A DNA stretch of 64,000 bases from an uncultured Lachnospiraceae bacterium (GCA_910585295.1 CAJUDE010000021.1:7232-71231); one strand, 5' to 3'. Shown: positions 41,726 through 52,052, numbered from the stretch's first letter. Notes: generated from the letters alone by a model not told the origin. Made by a program: numbers and translations.

Positions 41726-43009
41726 TTAAGGCAATACTTTGATCCCGCCAAAAGGCCTTACTTTCAGGACATGGCAGGAACCTTCCCCATATAAATGGTC
41801 TAATGCCTTCCGATATTCTTCTACAAAGCCATCTGCAACAAACGCCTGTATCGTCCCGGCAAACCCTCCGCCATGGACGCGGCTTACCCCATTCCCTGGC
41901 AAAATGCTATCGCTGACCGCAAGCCCCATAGACACGCTTTGGTTCTGTACGTCTTTGTTGGTATAAATATTCTGCAAATATTTGAAAGAAGAATCCCCTG
42001 ATTCTTTTACTGTGCTTAAAAATCCTTGGAAATCCCCTGCCTTTAAAGCGGAAACCTCGCGCCCTACCCGTTTATCCTCTTCAAAGAAGTGCAGGGCGCG
42101 CAGCACTGGACGGTCCCCACATTTCTCACGTATTTTTGGAATGTCCCTATAAAATTCCTCTGCAGGCACTTCGCGCAGGAATTCCTTACCAAAGAATTCT
42201 GCAACCTTTTTCATTTCCTGAGGGATTAGGGCATAATCATCCGTCAAATCTGCATGGGAACCTTTGGTATCTGTAATGCAGAGGCTATGGTGGTAAGCGC
42301 TGAAATCAACCTCCACTTTCTCCACTACCGGATGTTCTGGATTTGCAAAATCAATATGTATCAAGCCCCCCACAGAACATGCCATCTGGTCCATCAGCCC
42401 GCATGGCTTGCCAAAATAAACATTTTCTGCATACTGGGCTACTTGCGCAATCTCTATTGCATTGATTGACATATCATTATACAGCCCAGAAAGTATGGTC
42501 CCAACAAGCACCTCAAATGCTGCTGAACTAGACATGCCAGCGCCGTTTAGCACATCGCTGGTCACATACGCCCGGAACCCTCCTACTTCATGCCCATTTT
42601 TCTTAAGCCCATACACCATCCCACGGATAAGCCCGGCAGAGGTCCCTTCCTCCGCATCCTTTTTCTCCATGTCAGAGATATCCACCGTAATCATTGGGTA
42701 ACCGTCAGACAGAAGCTTAATCACATTGTCCTCAGCTTTGCTTACCACTGCAATGGCATCCAGGTTAATGGACGCGGCAAGCACTTCCCCATGCTGATGG
42801 TCTGTATGGTTGCCCCCTACCTCGCTCCTTCCAGGCGCGCTGAATAATTCCACTGGCCCTGGCCCATAGAGTTCTTCATACTTGCGGATTGCTTCCTGGT
42901 AACGCCCATTCTGGTAAGGCAGCCTGCCAGTGTCTACATAAATCTCCTGCAGCCGGCCTTGATGGGCCTGTGCCGCAAATTCTTCCAATAATACTTTCGT
43001 GTCTTTCAT
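41726..43009 (-). CDS. galK: Galactokinase
   Basis: 427 residues from ATG 43009 (AAGGAGAGGGAAT upstream). GHMP-kinase motifs: the galactokinase signature SAPGRSEVGGNHTDHQHGEV near residue 60, the phosphate loop DVLNGAGMSSSAAFEVLVG (with GAGMSSSAA) and GVSRVHGGGFAGTIQAF near the end. It has an extra 45 residues at the N-terminus (LLEEFAAQAHQGRLQEIY), usual for clostridial galactokinases. It makes galactose-1-phosphate for GalT. The promoter faces the divergent LacI-type regulator and the four 9-bp sites between them. Confidence 0.96.
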   Translation of the reverse strand: MKDTKVLLEEFAAQAHQGRLQEIYVDTGRLPYQNGRYQEAIRKYEELYGPGPVELFSAPGRSEVGGNHTDHQHGEVLAASINLDAIAVVSKAEDNVIKLLSDGYPMITVDISDMEKKDAEEGTSAGLIRGMVYGLKKNGHEVGGFRAYVTSDVLNGAGMSSSAAFEVLVGTILSGLYNDMSINAIEIAQVAQYAENVYFGKPCGLMDQMACSVGGLIHIDFANPEHPVVEKVEVDFSAYHHSLCITDTKGSHADLTDDYALIPQEMKKVAEFFGKEFLREVPAEEFYRDIPKIREKCGDRPVLRALHFFEEDKRVGREVSALKAGDFQGFLSTVKESGDSSFKYLQNIYTNKDVQNQSVSMGLAVSDSILPGNGVSRVHGGGFAGTIQAFVADGFVEEYRKALDHLYGEGSCHVLKVRPFGGIKVLP

Positions 43010-43118
43010 ATTCCCTCTCCTTACCTTAAACATTATTTTTAATAATTTCCAGCCCGTTTTTTTCGTTAAATGTGGGGGTTCCACATTCTTTTGCCCTATG
43101 TTCCCATTATATATTCTT

Positions 43119-43194
43119 TTTAGTAAACGGTCAATATGTTTAGTAAATAATTATTGTGAAATTCTTATATTTTATATTTACTAAATTTACTAAA
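43119..43194. promoter_or_regulatory. Four TTTAGTAAA/TTTACTAAA operator candidates between galK and its regulator
   Basis: TTTAGTAAA occurs at 43119-43127 and 43139-43147; its reverse complement TTTACTAAA occurs at 43177-43185 and 43186-43194, the last two directly abutting. Four exact 9-mers in 76 AT-rich bases between divergent galK and a LacI-family gene look like binding sites for that regulator. Spacing of 20 bases between the first pair fits two DNA turns. Confidence 0.7.
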
Positions 43195-43264
43195 TTATCT
43201 TTCCTTTTCTTTTTTTATCTGTTATACTGTGTCTAATAACCAGTAATTTCCTTCGGAGGTACAC

Positions 43265-44260
43265 ATGGCAACAATCAAAGACATAGCAACGTCAGCCGGA
43301 GTTTCCCCGGCGACTGTTTCAAGAATCTTAAACAATGACACAACTTTAAACGTCTCTCCCGAGACACGGCAGAAAGTGCTGGATACCGCCCATGCGCTGA
43401 ATTATAAGAAAAAATCCCGCGCTTCCAGCAAATCCGTATATACCCTTGGCATTGTCCAGTGGTTCTCCCCCCAACAAGAAATGGAAGACAATTATTACCT
43501 GCTGATACGCCAGGGCATTGAGGACTTCTGTATGCAAAACTGCATCCATGTCATACGGACTTACAAAGCAGATGTCAATTACATGGACGCGCTGAAAAAT
43601 GTGGACGCATTAATCTGTGTAGGAAAATTCAGTAAAGATGAAATCTCACGTTTCCGCACAATCACCTCCAGCATAATTTTCCTTGATATGCCAGTAGATG
43701 ACGCTACTGTCTCAACCATTACGCTGGATTTCGCCAATGCCATGGCCACAGGGCTGGACTACCTTACTGCCCTGGGGCATACCAGAATCGGCTTTTTGGG
43801 CGGGCGGGAATACCTTGCCGACGGCAAACTGTTCCCAGATGCACGCAAGGCGCTTTTCACTGATTATTGCAAAGCGCATGGGTTGGACTATGAGCCATAT
43901 ATTATGGAAGAATCTTTTACAATAGAATCTGGGTATCGGATGATGAACTGGATGCTGAAATTAGATACGCTGCCCACTGCAATTATCGCTTCTAGCGACC
44001 CCGTTGCCATTGGCGCGCTCCGCGCCTTAGCTGCAAAAGGCATTCGGGTGCCAGATGATATTTCCCTGATGGGCTTTGACGACACCAGCCTGTCTGCTTT
44101 TACTGCGCCGCCGCTGACTACCATCCATGCGCCAGCTTACGACATGGGTAACTTTGGCGCCAACATTGTATTCAATATCCTGAAAAACCAGCCAGCTACC
44201 GCCATGAAGATACAGCTCCCTTGCCGTCTGGTGGAGCGGCAGTCCTGCCGGAAGCTGTAA
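43265..44260 (+). CDS. LacI/GalR family transcriptional regulator
   Basis: 331 residues. The N-terminus MATIKDIATSAGVSPATVSR followed by ILNNDTTLNVSPETRQKVLD is a classic LacI helix-turn-helix plus hinge. The sugar-binding core has TLDFANAMATGLDYLTALGH, RIGFLGGREYLADGKLFPDA, PTAIIASSDPVAIGALRALA and ISLMGFDDTSLSAFTAPPLT. It is divergent from galK and very probably represses galKT until galactose or a derivative binds. A GGAGG site lies seven bases before the ATG. Ends in a strong inverted repeat at 44285. Confidence 0.93.
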   Translation: MATIKDIATSAGVSPATVSRILNNDTTLNVSPETRQKVLDTAHALNYKKKSRASSKSVYTLGIVQWFSPQQEMEDNYYLLIRQGIEDFCMQNCIHVIRTYKADVNYMDALKNVDALICVGKFSKDEISRFRTITSSIIFLDMPVDDATVSTITLDFANAMATGLDYLTALGHTRIGFLGGREYLADGKLFPDARKALFTDYCKAHGLDYEPYIMEESFTIESGYRMMNWMLKLDTLPTAIIASSDPVAIGALRALAAKGIRVPDDISLMGFDDTSLSAFTAPPLTTIHAPAYDMGNFGANIVFNILKNQPATAMKIQLPCRLVERQSCRKL

Positions 44261-44284
44261 GCCGCCTAAATGCTGCTTCCTAAA

Positions 44285-44351
44285 AAACCCAACAAACAGA
44301 ATGTTTAAACTCCCATGATGGTGCAGTCGAAACATTTTGTTTGTTGGGTTT
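44285..44351. terminator. Long hairpin between convergent galR-type and TPR genes
   Basis: AAACCCAACAAACAGAATGTTT-type arm (44285-44306) pairs with AAACATTTTGTTTGTTGGGTTT-type arm (44330-44351) with one mismatch and a 23-base loop. It lies 24 bases after the regulator's stop and 14 bases before the convergent gene's stop. Confidence 0.75.
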
Positions 44352-44365
44352 GTATATCCTTATTT

Positions 44366-45355
44366 TTACCTAGTCTGCAAAAACACATATTCCCGCTGCG
44401 CCTTCTCATCGTCTGGGTAGTCTTTCAGGTAAGTTACCATTTTCTCCCGCGCCGCCTCAAAATCCAGCATTTGCTCGCAGGCAATGATTTCATTGCGCCT
44501 AAGCCTCTGTTCCTCAGGAAGCCCTTCCACAGTCAGCGCCTTTTCGTAAAATGCCAATGCCTGGCTGTAATTCCCAGTTTCCATCTGCATATCCCCTAAA
44601 GCCACCAAATCCGACACATCAGAATTATTCTGGGAAATATAATTCTCATACAAAGATTCCGCCTGCTTGGAATTCCCTTGCGCTTCATATACCTGAGCCA
44701 GATACAGCAGCGCCTTCACATCTTTCTGGTTAATTGCCTGGTCCAATTCTTTTTGGGCATTTCCATAATCCCCCTGCAGCAGGTAAATACGCCCCCGTTC
44801 CCGGTAATCTTCTGGCTTATCCGGTTTCAGCTTTAGCGCCATCTCCAGCACTTCCTCTGCCTCTGCATCCCAGCCGGCATTTTTCAGGTTATCAAAAGCC
44901 GCCACATACAGGCCATAGCTGCCCCCGCTTATCTGAAAGGATTTCCGGAAATCTTCCATGGCATGTTCTTTGTCCCCCTCCTGCATATAAATGCAGCCCC
45001 GCAAATAATATGCTTTCGCATTTTTCTTATCATAATCCACCAACGCCTTGCAGGTGGTAAGGGCTCCCTTGGTATCTCCGCTTTTATACTGGGCAGTCGC
45101 TTTATAATAACAGATATCTATTTCCATTTCCCCCACGGTCGCTTGTGACTGGTCCAACGCTTTCTGGAAAGCATCCACTGCCTCTTTATAGCTGCCCTCT
45201 TCCAGTTTATTGATCCCAAGCTGCCGGTATGCCTGCTGGTTTTCCAATGCTTCCTCATCCTGGCATCCTGCCAGGTTCACCATCCCAAGCATAAAAACCC
45301 CTGCGCAAAGCGCCGTGGCAAGCCTGTATCTTTTCCTGCATTTTTTGTTCTCCAT
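44366..45355 (-). CDS. TPR-repeat lipoprotein
   Basis: 329 residues from ATG 45355 (AAAGGAAGGCAGACC upstream). A lipoprotein signal (MENKKCRKRYRLATALCAGV, then LGMVNLAGC lipobox) anchors it outside the membrane. At least six tetratricopeptide repeats follow, for example YRQLGINKLEEGSYKEAVDA, KAYYLRGCIYMQEGDKEHAM and ALLYLAQVYEAQGNSKQAES. Such proteins are scaffolds for protein complexes. It overlaps no neighbour; the DMT transporter gene ends 24 bases upstream on the same strand. Specific partner unknown. Confidence 0.87.
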   Translation of the reverse strand: MENKKCRKRYRLATALCAGVFMLGMVNLAGCQDEEALENQQAYRQLGINKLEEGSYKEAVDAFQKALDQSQATVGEMEIDICYYKATAQYKSGDTKGALTTCKALVDYDKKNAKAYYLRGCIYMQEGDKEHAMEDFRKSFQISGGSYGLYVAAFDNLKNAGWDAEAEEVLEMALKLKPDKPEDYRERGRIYLLQGDYGNAQKELDQAINQKDVKALLYLAQVYEAQGNSKQAESLYENYISQNNSDVSDLVALGDMQMETGNYSQALAFYEKALTVEGLPEEQRLRRNEIIACEQMLDFEAAREKMVTYLKDYPDDEKAQREYVFLQTR

Positions 45356-45378
45356 GGTCTGCCTTCCTTTCCGCCAAA

Positions 45379-46341
45379 TCATAAGCTATCCTGTTTTTTC
45401 CCTTTCTCTGGGAGCTGCGCCAAAATAATCGCCGCAAACATCAACACGCAGCCCAATATTTCCCTCGCAGCCATATGCTGCCCAAGCAAAATCATGCCTG
45501 CCAATACAGAAATCACAGACTCTAAGCTGAGTATCAGGGAGGCGACGGTGGGGTTCATCCCTTTCTGCCCTACAATCTGCAAAGTATACGCCACGCCGCA
45601 GGACAATACCCCTGCATAAAGGATAGGCTGCCATGCCATAAGGATGTCCGGCAAATGCGGCTCTTCCACCAGGAACATAGCAACTCCCGACAAAGCCCCG
45701 CAGACCCAAAACTGAATGCAGGACATTTTCACGCCGTCGACCCTTTGGGTAAAATAATCAATCACCATAATATGTACAGAAAACAGCAGCGCGCCAATAA
45801 ATACCAGAAAATCCCCCTTCCCTATGGGGATTCCTGGGAGGATGCCCTCCCCTGCCGTTTGGGCGCCTTCCCCTCCCATACATAAAAAATAAAGCCCGGA
45901 CAATGCCAGAAAAACCCCCAGCCATACAAAAGGCCCGCACTTTCTATGGAACAGCATTCCTAGAATGGGGACAATCACAATATAGAAAGCCGTGATAAAC
46001 CCAGCTTTCCCCACTGTAGTGTAGGCTATCCCCATTTGCTGGAAATTCGTTGCCAAACATAGCAGTATCCCGCATAGGATACCGCCAGCCATCAATTTTT
46101 TCTGGTTTTCTTTTCTCCCTTCGCTCTCTAGGATGGGCCTGCCCCCCTCTTTTTTGGCCTGGAACTGGTTCAGGAACCAAATGCAGGGAATTAAGACCAC
46201 ACCACCAAGGAGGGACCGGACACAATTAAATGTCAACGGCCCCACATAGTCCATCCCAACGCTCTGCGCCACAAAAGCAACTCCCCAGATTGAAGCTGTC
46301 AGCAGCAAGAGCAGTGAATGCCTAATCTTTAATTTATCCAT
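45379..46341 (-). CDS. DMT/EamA family transporter
   Basis: 320 residues with ten predicted helices in two EamA repeats: MDKLKIRHSLLLLLTASIWG, VAFVAQSVGMDYVGPLTFNC, and in the second half FLVFIGALLFSVHIMVIDYF, VASLILSLESVISVLAGMIL. The EamA hallmark G-x-x-x-x-x-E-(P/S)-V appears as LSLESVIS. Members export metabolites or amino acids. It lies six bases after the glgP stop on the same strand, so it could be read through from glgP. Confidence 0.92.
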   Translation of the reverse strand: MDKLKIRHSLLLLLTASIWGVAFVAQSVGMDYVGPLTFNCVRSLLGGVVLIPCIWFLNQFQAKKEGGRPILESEGRKENQKKLMAGGILCGILLCLATNFQQMGIAYTTVGKAGFITAFYIVIVPILGMLFHRKCGPFVWLGVFLALSGLYFLCMGGEGAQTAGEGILPGIPIGKGDFLVFIGALLFSVHIMVIDYFTQRVDGVKMSCIQFWVCGALSGVAMFLVEEPHLPDILMAWQPILYAGVLSCGVAYTLQIVGQKGMNPTVASLILSLESVISVLAGMILLGQHMAAREILGCVLMFAAIILAQLPEKGKKQDSL

Positions 46342-46347
46342 ATAATC

Positions 46348-48813
46348 TTATTTTGGCATCTCCACTTTTACCTTATCCAGGTGCCAGATATCATCCACAT
46401 ACTGCTGGATTGTGCGGTCAGAAGTAAATTTGCCGGAACAAGCGGTATTTAACATCGCCATCTTCGCCCAGCCTTTTTCATCCCTATAAGCTTTCTCCAC
46501 CCGTTCCTGCGCCTCTGCATAAGCGCGGAAATCTTTCAGGATAAAGTAAGTGTCTGCATACTGGGTGTCTAATTTGTTCAGCAGGGAATTGTACAATGGG
46601 CGGAACAATTCTGAATCATTCTTAGAATACATCCCATTAATTAACTGCATCAGCACCTGGCGGATATCCTGGTCGCTGTTAAAAATCTGCATTGGGTCAT
46701 AATCGCGCTTCTGCTCATGGTCAATCACTTCTTGGGAACTCATGCCAAAGATAAAGGCATTCTCCTCCCCTACTTCTTCCACGATCTCCACATTTGCGCC
46801 GTCCATGGTCCCCAACGTTACTGCACCGTTCAACATAAATTTCATATTTCCAGTCCCAGACGCCTCCTTGCTTGCTGTGGAAATCTGCTCTGAAACATCT
46901 GCCGCTGCAAAAATCCACTCTGCAGTTGACACCTTATAGTCCTCAATAAACACGACTTTAATTTTGCCATTGATGGAGGCGTCATTATTAATCACCTCTG
47001 CTACGCTGTTAATCAGCTTAATGGTAAGCTTTGCAATCCGGTACCCTGCCGCTGCCTTAGCGCCAAAGATAAATGTCCTTGGGTAAAAGTCCATTTCTGG
47101 ATGCTCTTTAATCTTATTGTAAAGGTACATTACATGTAAGATATTCAATAATTGGCGTTTATATTCATGCAAACGTTTTACCTGCACATCAAAAATAGAA
47201 CGGGGGTTTACTTCGATCCCATTGTGCTTACGGATATATTCAGCAAGGCGCAGCTTATTCTGATATTTGATATTCATAAATTCCTGCTGTGCTTTTTCAT
47301 CCTCGGCATATACCGCCAGCTTCTTCAAATGGGGTAGGTCTGTCACCCAGTCGTTCCCAATATATTTATTGACCCATTCAGCCAGCAGCGGGTTGCCGTG
47401 GTACAAAAACCTTCTCTGGGTAATGCCGTTTGTCTTGTTGTTAAATTTCTCCGGGAACATCTGGTAGAACTCATGAAGCTCCTGGTTCTTTAAAATTTCC
47501 GTATGCAGCCTTGCAACCCCGTTGACAGAGCATCCAGCCGCAATGGCAAGGTGCGCCATTTTTACCTGGCCGTCATAGATAATCGCCATTTTCTGTACTT
47601 TATAACGGTCGCCTGGGAATTTCTTCTCGATATCAAGGATAAAACGGCGGTTGATCTCCTCAATAATCTGGTAAATCCTCGGAAGCAGCCTGGAGAAAAT
47701 CTCAATCGGCCATTTTTCCAGCGCCTCGGACATAATGGTATGGTTGGTGTATGCGCAGGTCTTAGAAGTGATTGCCCATGCCTCATCCCATTCCATATTT
47801 TCCTCATCCAGCAAAATACGCATCAGCTCTGCCACTGCCACGGTAGGATGCGTGTCATTTAACTGGATCGCTACTTTTTCTGGAAGTTTGTGGAGGTCTG
47901 TATGGTATTTTTTATAGCGGGCCACTGCACGCTGCACGCTGGCAGAAACAAAGAAATACTGCTGTTTTAACCGAAGCTCCTTCCCCTGGATATGGTTATC
48001 ATTCGGATAAAGCACTTCCACCAGGTTCTTTGCCAAATTTTCCTGCTCCACTGCCTTCTTATAGTCGCCTTTGTCGAACGCGTCCAGCTCAAAATATTCT
48101 TCTGGCTCTGCATCCCATGCAATCAATGCATTTACCATATTGTTGTTATACCCAACAACTGGCATGTCATATGGCACGGCACGGACGGACTGGTACCCTT
48201 CATGGATAAATTTCACCTTCCCGTTATTGTCTGCCTCAGAACGCACATACCCGCCAAATTTTACCTGGAAAGTATGCTCCGGCCTGCGCATTTCAAACGG
48301 ATAGCCGTCCTTTAACCAGTTATCCGGCACTTCTACCTGGAACCCATTTTCGATTTTCTGGCGGAACAGCCCGTAACGGTAACGGATCCCACACCCATAA
48401 GCAGGGTAGCCCAGTGTGGAAAGAGATTCCATAAAACATGCTGCAAGCCTCCCAAGGCCGCCGTTGCCCAATGCTGGGTCTGGCTCCTGGTCTTCAATCA
48501 CGTTTAAATCAAACCCAATTTCATCCAGCGCCTCTTTTACTTCCTTATAAGCAGTCAGGTTAATCAGGTTATTCCCCAATGCCCTGCCCATCAGGAATTC
48601 CATGGACATATAATATACCATCTTAGGGTCTTCTTTCTCCATTGTCTTCTGCGTCGCAAGCCACTGGTCAATGATAACCTCCTTAACTGCCTGGGACACC
48701 GCCTGGTAAACTTCCTGCTGGGAAGCCTCTTCTAATGTCTTGCGGTAAAGGTTTTTTACATTGTCTTTGATTTCCTGAATAAATTTCTCTTTTTCAAACA
48801 TTTTATTCTGCAT
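46348..48813 (-). CDS. glgP: Glycogen/starch/alpha-glucan phosphorylase
   Basis: 821 residues from ATG 48813 (GAGAGGAAGGAGATAGTT upstream), the usual length. The pyridoxal-phosphate region KEASGTGNMKFMLNGAVTLG is complete, and NGGLGRLAACFMESLSTLGY and the substrate-site QLNDTHPTVAVAELMRILLD segments are conserved. It releases glucose-1-phosphate from glycogen or maltodextrins. No glycogen synthesis genes are nearby. It follows ileS by 74 bases on the same strand; co-transcription is possible but functionally odd. Confidence 0.97.
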   Translation of the reverse strand: MQNKMFEKEKFIQEIKDNVKNLYRKTLEEASQQEVYQAVSQAVKEVIIDQWLATQKTMEKEDPKMVYYMSMEFLMGRALGNNLINLTAYKEVKEALDEIGFDLNVIEDQEPDPALGNGGLGRLAACFMESLSTLGYPAYGCGIRYRYGLFRQKIENGFQVEVPDNWLKDGYPFEMRRPEHTFQVKFGGYVRSEADNNGKVKFIHEGYQSVRAVPYDMPVVGYNNNMVNALIAWDAEPEEYFELDAFDKGDYKKAVEQENLAKNLVEVLYPNDNHIQGKELRLKQQYFFVSASVQRAVARYKKYHTDLHKLPEKVAIQLNDTHPTVAVAELMRILLDEENMEWDEAWAITSKTCAYTNHTIMSEALEKWPIEIFSRLLPRIYQIIEEINRRFILDIEKKFPGDRYKVQKMAIIYDGQVKMAHLAIAAGCSVNGVARLHTEILKNQELHEFYQMFPEKFNNKTNGITQRRFLYHGNPLLAEWVNKYIGNDWVTDLPHLKKLAVYAEDEKAQQEFMNIKYQNKLRLAEYIRKHNGIEVNPRSIFDVQVKRLHEYKRQLLNILHVMYLYNKIKEHPEMDFYPRTFIFGAKAAAGYRIAKLTIKLINSVAEVINNDASINGKIKVVFIEDYKVSTAEWIFAAADVSEQISTASKEASGTGNMKFMLNGAVTLGTMDGANVEIVEEVGEENAFIFGMSSQEVIDHEQKRDYDPMQIFNSDQDIRQVLMQLINGMYSKNDSELFRPLYNSLLNKLDTQYADTYFILKDFRAYAEAQERVEKAYRDEKGWAKMAMLNTACSGKFTSDRTIQQYVDDIWHLDKVKVEMPK

Positions 48814-48887
48814 AACTATCTCCTTCCTCTCTGGTGCATCCTTGCCGGCCATGAAAAAATGTTCCTAATTATCTCCCTATCCAATAA

Positions 48888-51800
48888 TTACGCTTTTTCT
48901 ACCCCAAGCGTTACTTGTTCCCCATTAATATTCCATTCCTTTTCATATCCTTTTACAGGACCGCCTGAAATGCTGACTGCCAACACTTCTGACTGAATCT
49001 GCCCTCCATACTCCTCAAAAATTCTGGTAATCGCCTCCCCTGCCTGATAGGAGATATGGATTTTATCCATCACCTCGAAGCCTGCCTCCTTGCGCATGGT
49101 CTGAACTTTACTGATTAGTTCACGCACAAACCCTTCTGCAATAAGCTCTGGCGTTAAGTTTGTGTCAAGCACAACCGTCACCTCATTATCACTTTCGGTC
49201 ACATAGCCTTCCTGCTGTGTCATAGTGATAAGCAAATCCTCTTCACATAATACAACGTCTGCATTTACGCTGTCAAGGGTAATGCTTCCTTTCTCTTTCA
49301 ACTCTGCCATGGCATGGTTGCCGTCCAATTCTGCCAAAGCCTGCTTAATCTGGTTTAAGAACTTTCCATATTTTGGCCCAACTGTCCGAAGCTGGGGCTT
49401 GAAGGCATAATCTGTAAAATGGCCCACATCCTCCGTAAACACTACTTTTTTCACATTCAGCTCTTCTTCTACAATATCCACAAACAGCTCTGGAAGTTCC
49501 TGGGATGACTTTACAAACATTGTGCCAATGGGCTGGCGGTTCTTAATGTTTGCGCTGTTCCTGCAAGCCCTTCCCATCACTACAATTTTCAGCGCCGCAT
49601 CCATATTCTTTTCTAATTCCCTGTCCACCAGCGCTTCCTCTGCTTGGGGGAAGTCACACAGATGCACGCTTTCTGGCGCGCTTCTGTCAATGCTGCACAC
49701 CAGGTTCCGGTAAATGTCCTCTGCCATAAATGGGATCATGGGCGCCGCCGCTTTGCTGACTGTCACCAGGGCGGTATACAATGTCATATAGGCATTGATT
49801 TTATCTTGCTCCATGCCTTTTGCCCAGAACCGCTCCCGGCTCCTCCTTACATACCAGTTGCTCATATCATCCACAAATTCCTGCAATGCCCTTGCAGCTT
49901 CTGGGATGCGGTAGTTGCCAAGGTTATTGTCCACTTGGGCAACCAGGGTATTCAGCTTAGAAAGGAGCCATTTGTCCATCACCGATAATTTGTCATATTC
50001 TAATGCATATTTTGTGGCGTCAAAATTATCAATATTGGCATACAGCACAAAAAATGCATAGGTATTCCACAATGTCCCCATAAATTTGCGCTGCCCTTCC
50101 TGGACTGCTTTCCCATGGAACCGGTTCGGCAGCCATGGCGCGGAATTGATATAGAAATACCAGCGGATTGCATCTGCCCCATAAGTCTCCAACGCTTCAA
50201 ATGGGTCGATGGCGTTCCCTTTGGACTTGCTCATTTTCTGCCCGTTTTCGTCCTGCACATGCCCCAGCACAATGACATTTTCATAAGGGGCTTTGTGGAA
50301 TAAAAGCGTGGATTCCGCCAGCAGGGAATAGAACCATCCCCTAGTCTGGTCCACAGCCTCAGAAATAAATTTTGCTGGGAATTGCTGTTCAAACACTTCC
50401 TTATTTTCAAATGGATAATGGTGCTGGGCAAACGGCATCGCCCCAGAATCAAACCAGCAGTCCACCACTTCTGGGACACGGTGCATTTCTTTCCCACACT
50501 CTGGGCATTTGATTGTCACTGCGTCAATATAAGGGCGGTGCAGCTCAATTTTATCTGGGCAATTATCTGACAATTCCTTCAATTCTGCAATGCTCCCGAT
50601 GGAATGCATATGCCCGCATTCACATTCCCAAATATTTAACGGCGTACCCCAATAACGGTTCCTGGAAATGCCCCAGTCCTGCACATTTTCCAGCCAATCC
50701 CCGAAACGCCCTTTGCCAATACTTTCTGGGATCCAGTTGATGGTGTTGTTATTGCGGATTAATTCTTCTTTCACCTCGGTCATTTTGATAAACCAGGATT
50801 CCCTTGCATAGTAAATTAACGGTGTGTCACAACGCCAGCAATGGGGATATTCGTGTTCAAATTTTGGCGTGTCAAACAATAATTTCTGGTCTTCTAAATC
50901 CTGGAGGATCATAGGGTCTGCTTTTTTACAGAAAACCCCTGCATAGGGGGTCCCCTCCGTCAGTTCCCCCTTGCCATTCACAAACTGCACAAACGGCAAG
51001 CCATATTTCCTCCCAACCTTGGAGTCATCCTCACCAAATGCTGGGGCAATATGGACAATCCCAGTACCGTCTGTCATGGTGACATAACTGTCACAGGTCA
51101 CAAAATGGGCTTTTTTATGCTGTTTTTCAGCAGCTTCCCCAGCGCATGCAAACAAAGGCTCATATTCCCGGTACTCCAAGTCAGTCCCTTTGTAAGTTTC
51201 CAACACTTCGTAGGCTTTTGCCCCTGCTTCCTGCTGCTCCTTGTCCAGCAGCGCCCCCATGACTTTATCCAGCAATGCCTCTGCCATATAATAAGTGAAA
51301 CCGTCAACTGCCTTGATTTTGCAATAATTCTCTTCTGGATTCACACAGAGGGCAAGGTTGGAGGGCAAGGTCCATGGCGTTGTGGTCCATGCCAGGAAAT
51401 AAGCGTCTTCCCCTTTTACCTTAAACCGGACAATAGCGGAACGCTCTTTTACAGTTTTATAGCCCTGCGCCACTTCTTGGGCCGAAAGTGGAGTCCCACA
51501 CCTTGGGCAGTATGGAACAATTTTAAATCCTTTGTACAGTAATTTCTGGTTCCAGATTTCTTTTAACGCCCACCATTCTGACTCAATAAACTCATTGTGG
51601 TATGTGACATATGGGTCGTCCATGTCCGCCCAGAACCCTACCGTGCCGGAAAAATCCTCCCACATGCCTTTATATTTCCAGACACTTTCCTTGCATTTAT
51701 CAATAAAAGGCTCCAAACCATATTCTTCAATCTGCTCTTTCCCATCAAGCCCCAGCAGCTTCTCCACTTCCAGCTCCACCGGAAGCCCATGGGTGTCCCA

Positions 51801-52052
51801 GCCTGCCTTACGTGGGACCATCTTCCCTTTCATCGTCTGGTATCTGGGGATCATGTCCTTGATGACGCGCGTCAATACATGCCCGATATGGGGCTTTCCA
51901 TTGGCCGTGGGGGGGCCGTCATAAAATGTATAGGTCTCCCCTTCTTTTCGGTTTTCCATGCTTTTTCGGAAAATATCATGGTCTTTCCAAAATTTTTCTG
52001 TCTGTTTCTCTCTTTCCACAAAGTTTAAATTTGTCTCTACTTTGCTGTACAT
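48888..52052 (-). CDS. ileS: Isoleucyl-tRNA synthetase
   Basis: 1054 residues from ATG 52052 (TTGGAAAGGAGAATTTACTT upstream). HIGH-type signature PPTANGKPHIGHVLTRVIKD near residue 48 and KMSKS signature ENGQKMSKSKGNAIDPFEAL near 610. The editing domain (DGTGIVHIAPAFGEDD) and the long C-terminal part match the eukaryote-like, often mupirocin-resistant type 2 IleRS common in Clostridia. It charges tRNA-Ile. A T-box leader with an Ile specifier precedes it, so it responds to uncharged tRNA-Ile. Confidence 0.97.
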   Translation of the reverse strand: MYSKVETNLNFVEREKQTEKFWKDHDIFRKSMENRKEGETYTFYDGPPTANGKPHIGHVLTRVIKDMIPRYQTMKGKMVPRKAGWDTHGLPVELEVEKLLGLDGKEQIEEYGLEPFIDKCKESVWKYKGMWEDFSGTVGFWADMDDPYVTYHNEFIESEWWALKEIWNQKLLYKGFKIVPYCPRCGTPLSAQEVAQGYKTVKERSAIVRFKVKGEDAYFLAWTTTPWTLPSNLALCVNPEENYCKIKAVDGFTYYMAEALLDKVMGALLDKEQQEAGAKAYEVLETYKGTDLEYREYEPLFACAGEAAEKQHKKAHFVTCDSYVTMTDGTGIVHIAPAFGEDDSKVGRKYGLPFVQFVNGKGELTEGTPYAGVFCKKADPMILQDLEDQKLLFDTPKFEHEYPHCWRCDTPLIYYARESWFIKMTEVKEELIRNNNTINWIPESIGKGRFGDWLENVQDWGISRNRYWGTPLNIWECECGHMHSIGSIAELKELSDNCPDKIELHRPYIDAVTIKCPECGKEMHRVPEVVDCWFDSGAMPFAQHHYPFENKEVFEQQFPAKFISEAVDQTRGWFYSLLAESTLLFHKAPYENVIVLGHVQDENGQKMSKSKGNAIDPFEALETYGADAIRWYFYINSAPWLPNRFHGKAVQEGQRKFMGTLWNTYAFFVLYANIDNFDATKYALEYDKLSVMDKWLLSKLNTLVAQVDNNLGNYRIPEAARALQEFVDDMSNWYVRRSRERFWAKGMEQDKINAYMTLYTALVTVSKAAAPMIPFMAEDIYRNLVCSIDRSAPESVHLCDFPQAEEALVDRELEKNMDAALKIVVMGRACRNSANIKNRQPIGTMFVKSSQELPELFVDIVEEELNVKKVVFTEDVGHFTDYAFKPQLRTVGPKYGKFLNQIKQALAELDGNHAMAELKEKGSITLDSVNADVVLCEEDLLITMTQQEGYVTESDNEVTVVLDTNLTPELIAEGFVRELISKVQTMRKEAGFEVMDKIHISYQAGEAITRIFEEYGGQIQSEVLAVSISGGPVKGYEKEWNINGEQVTLGVEKA

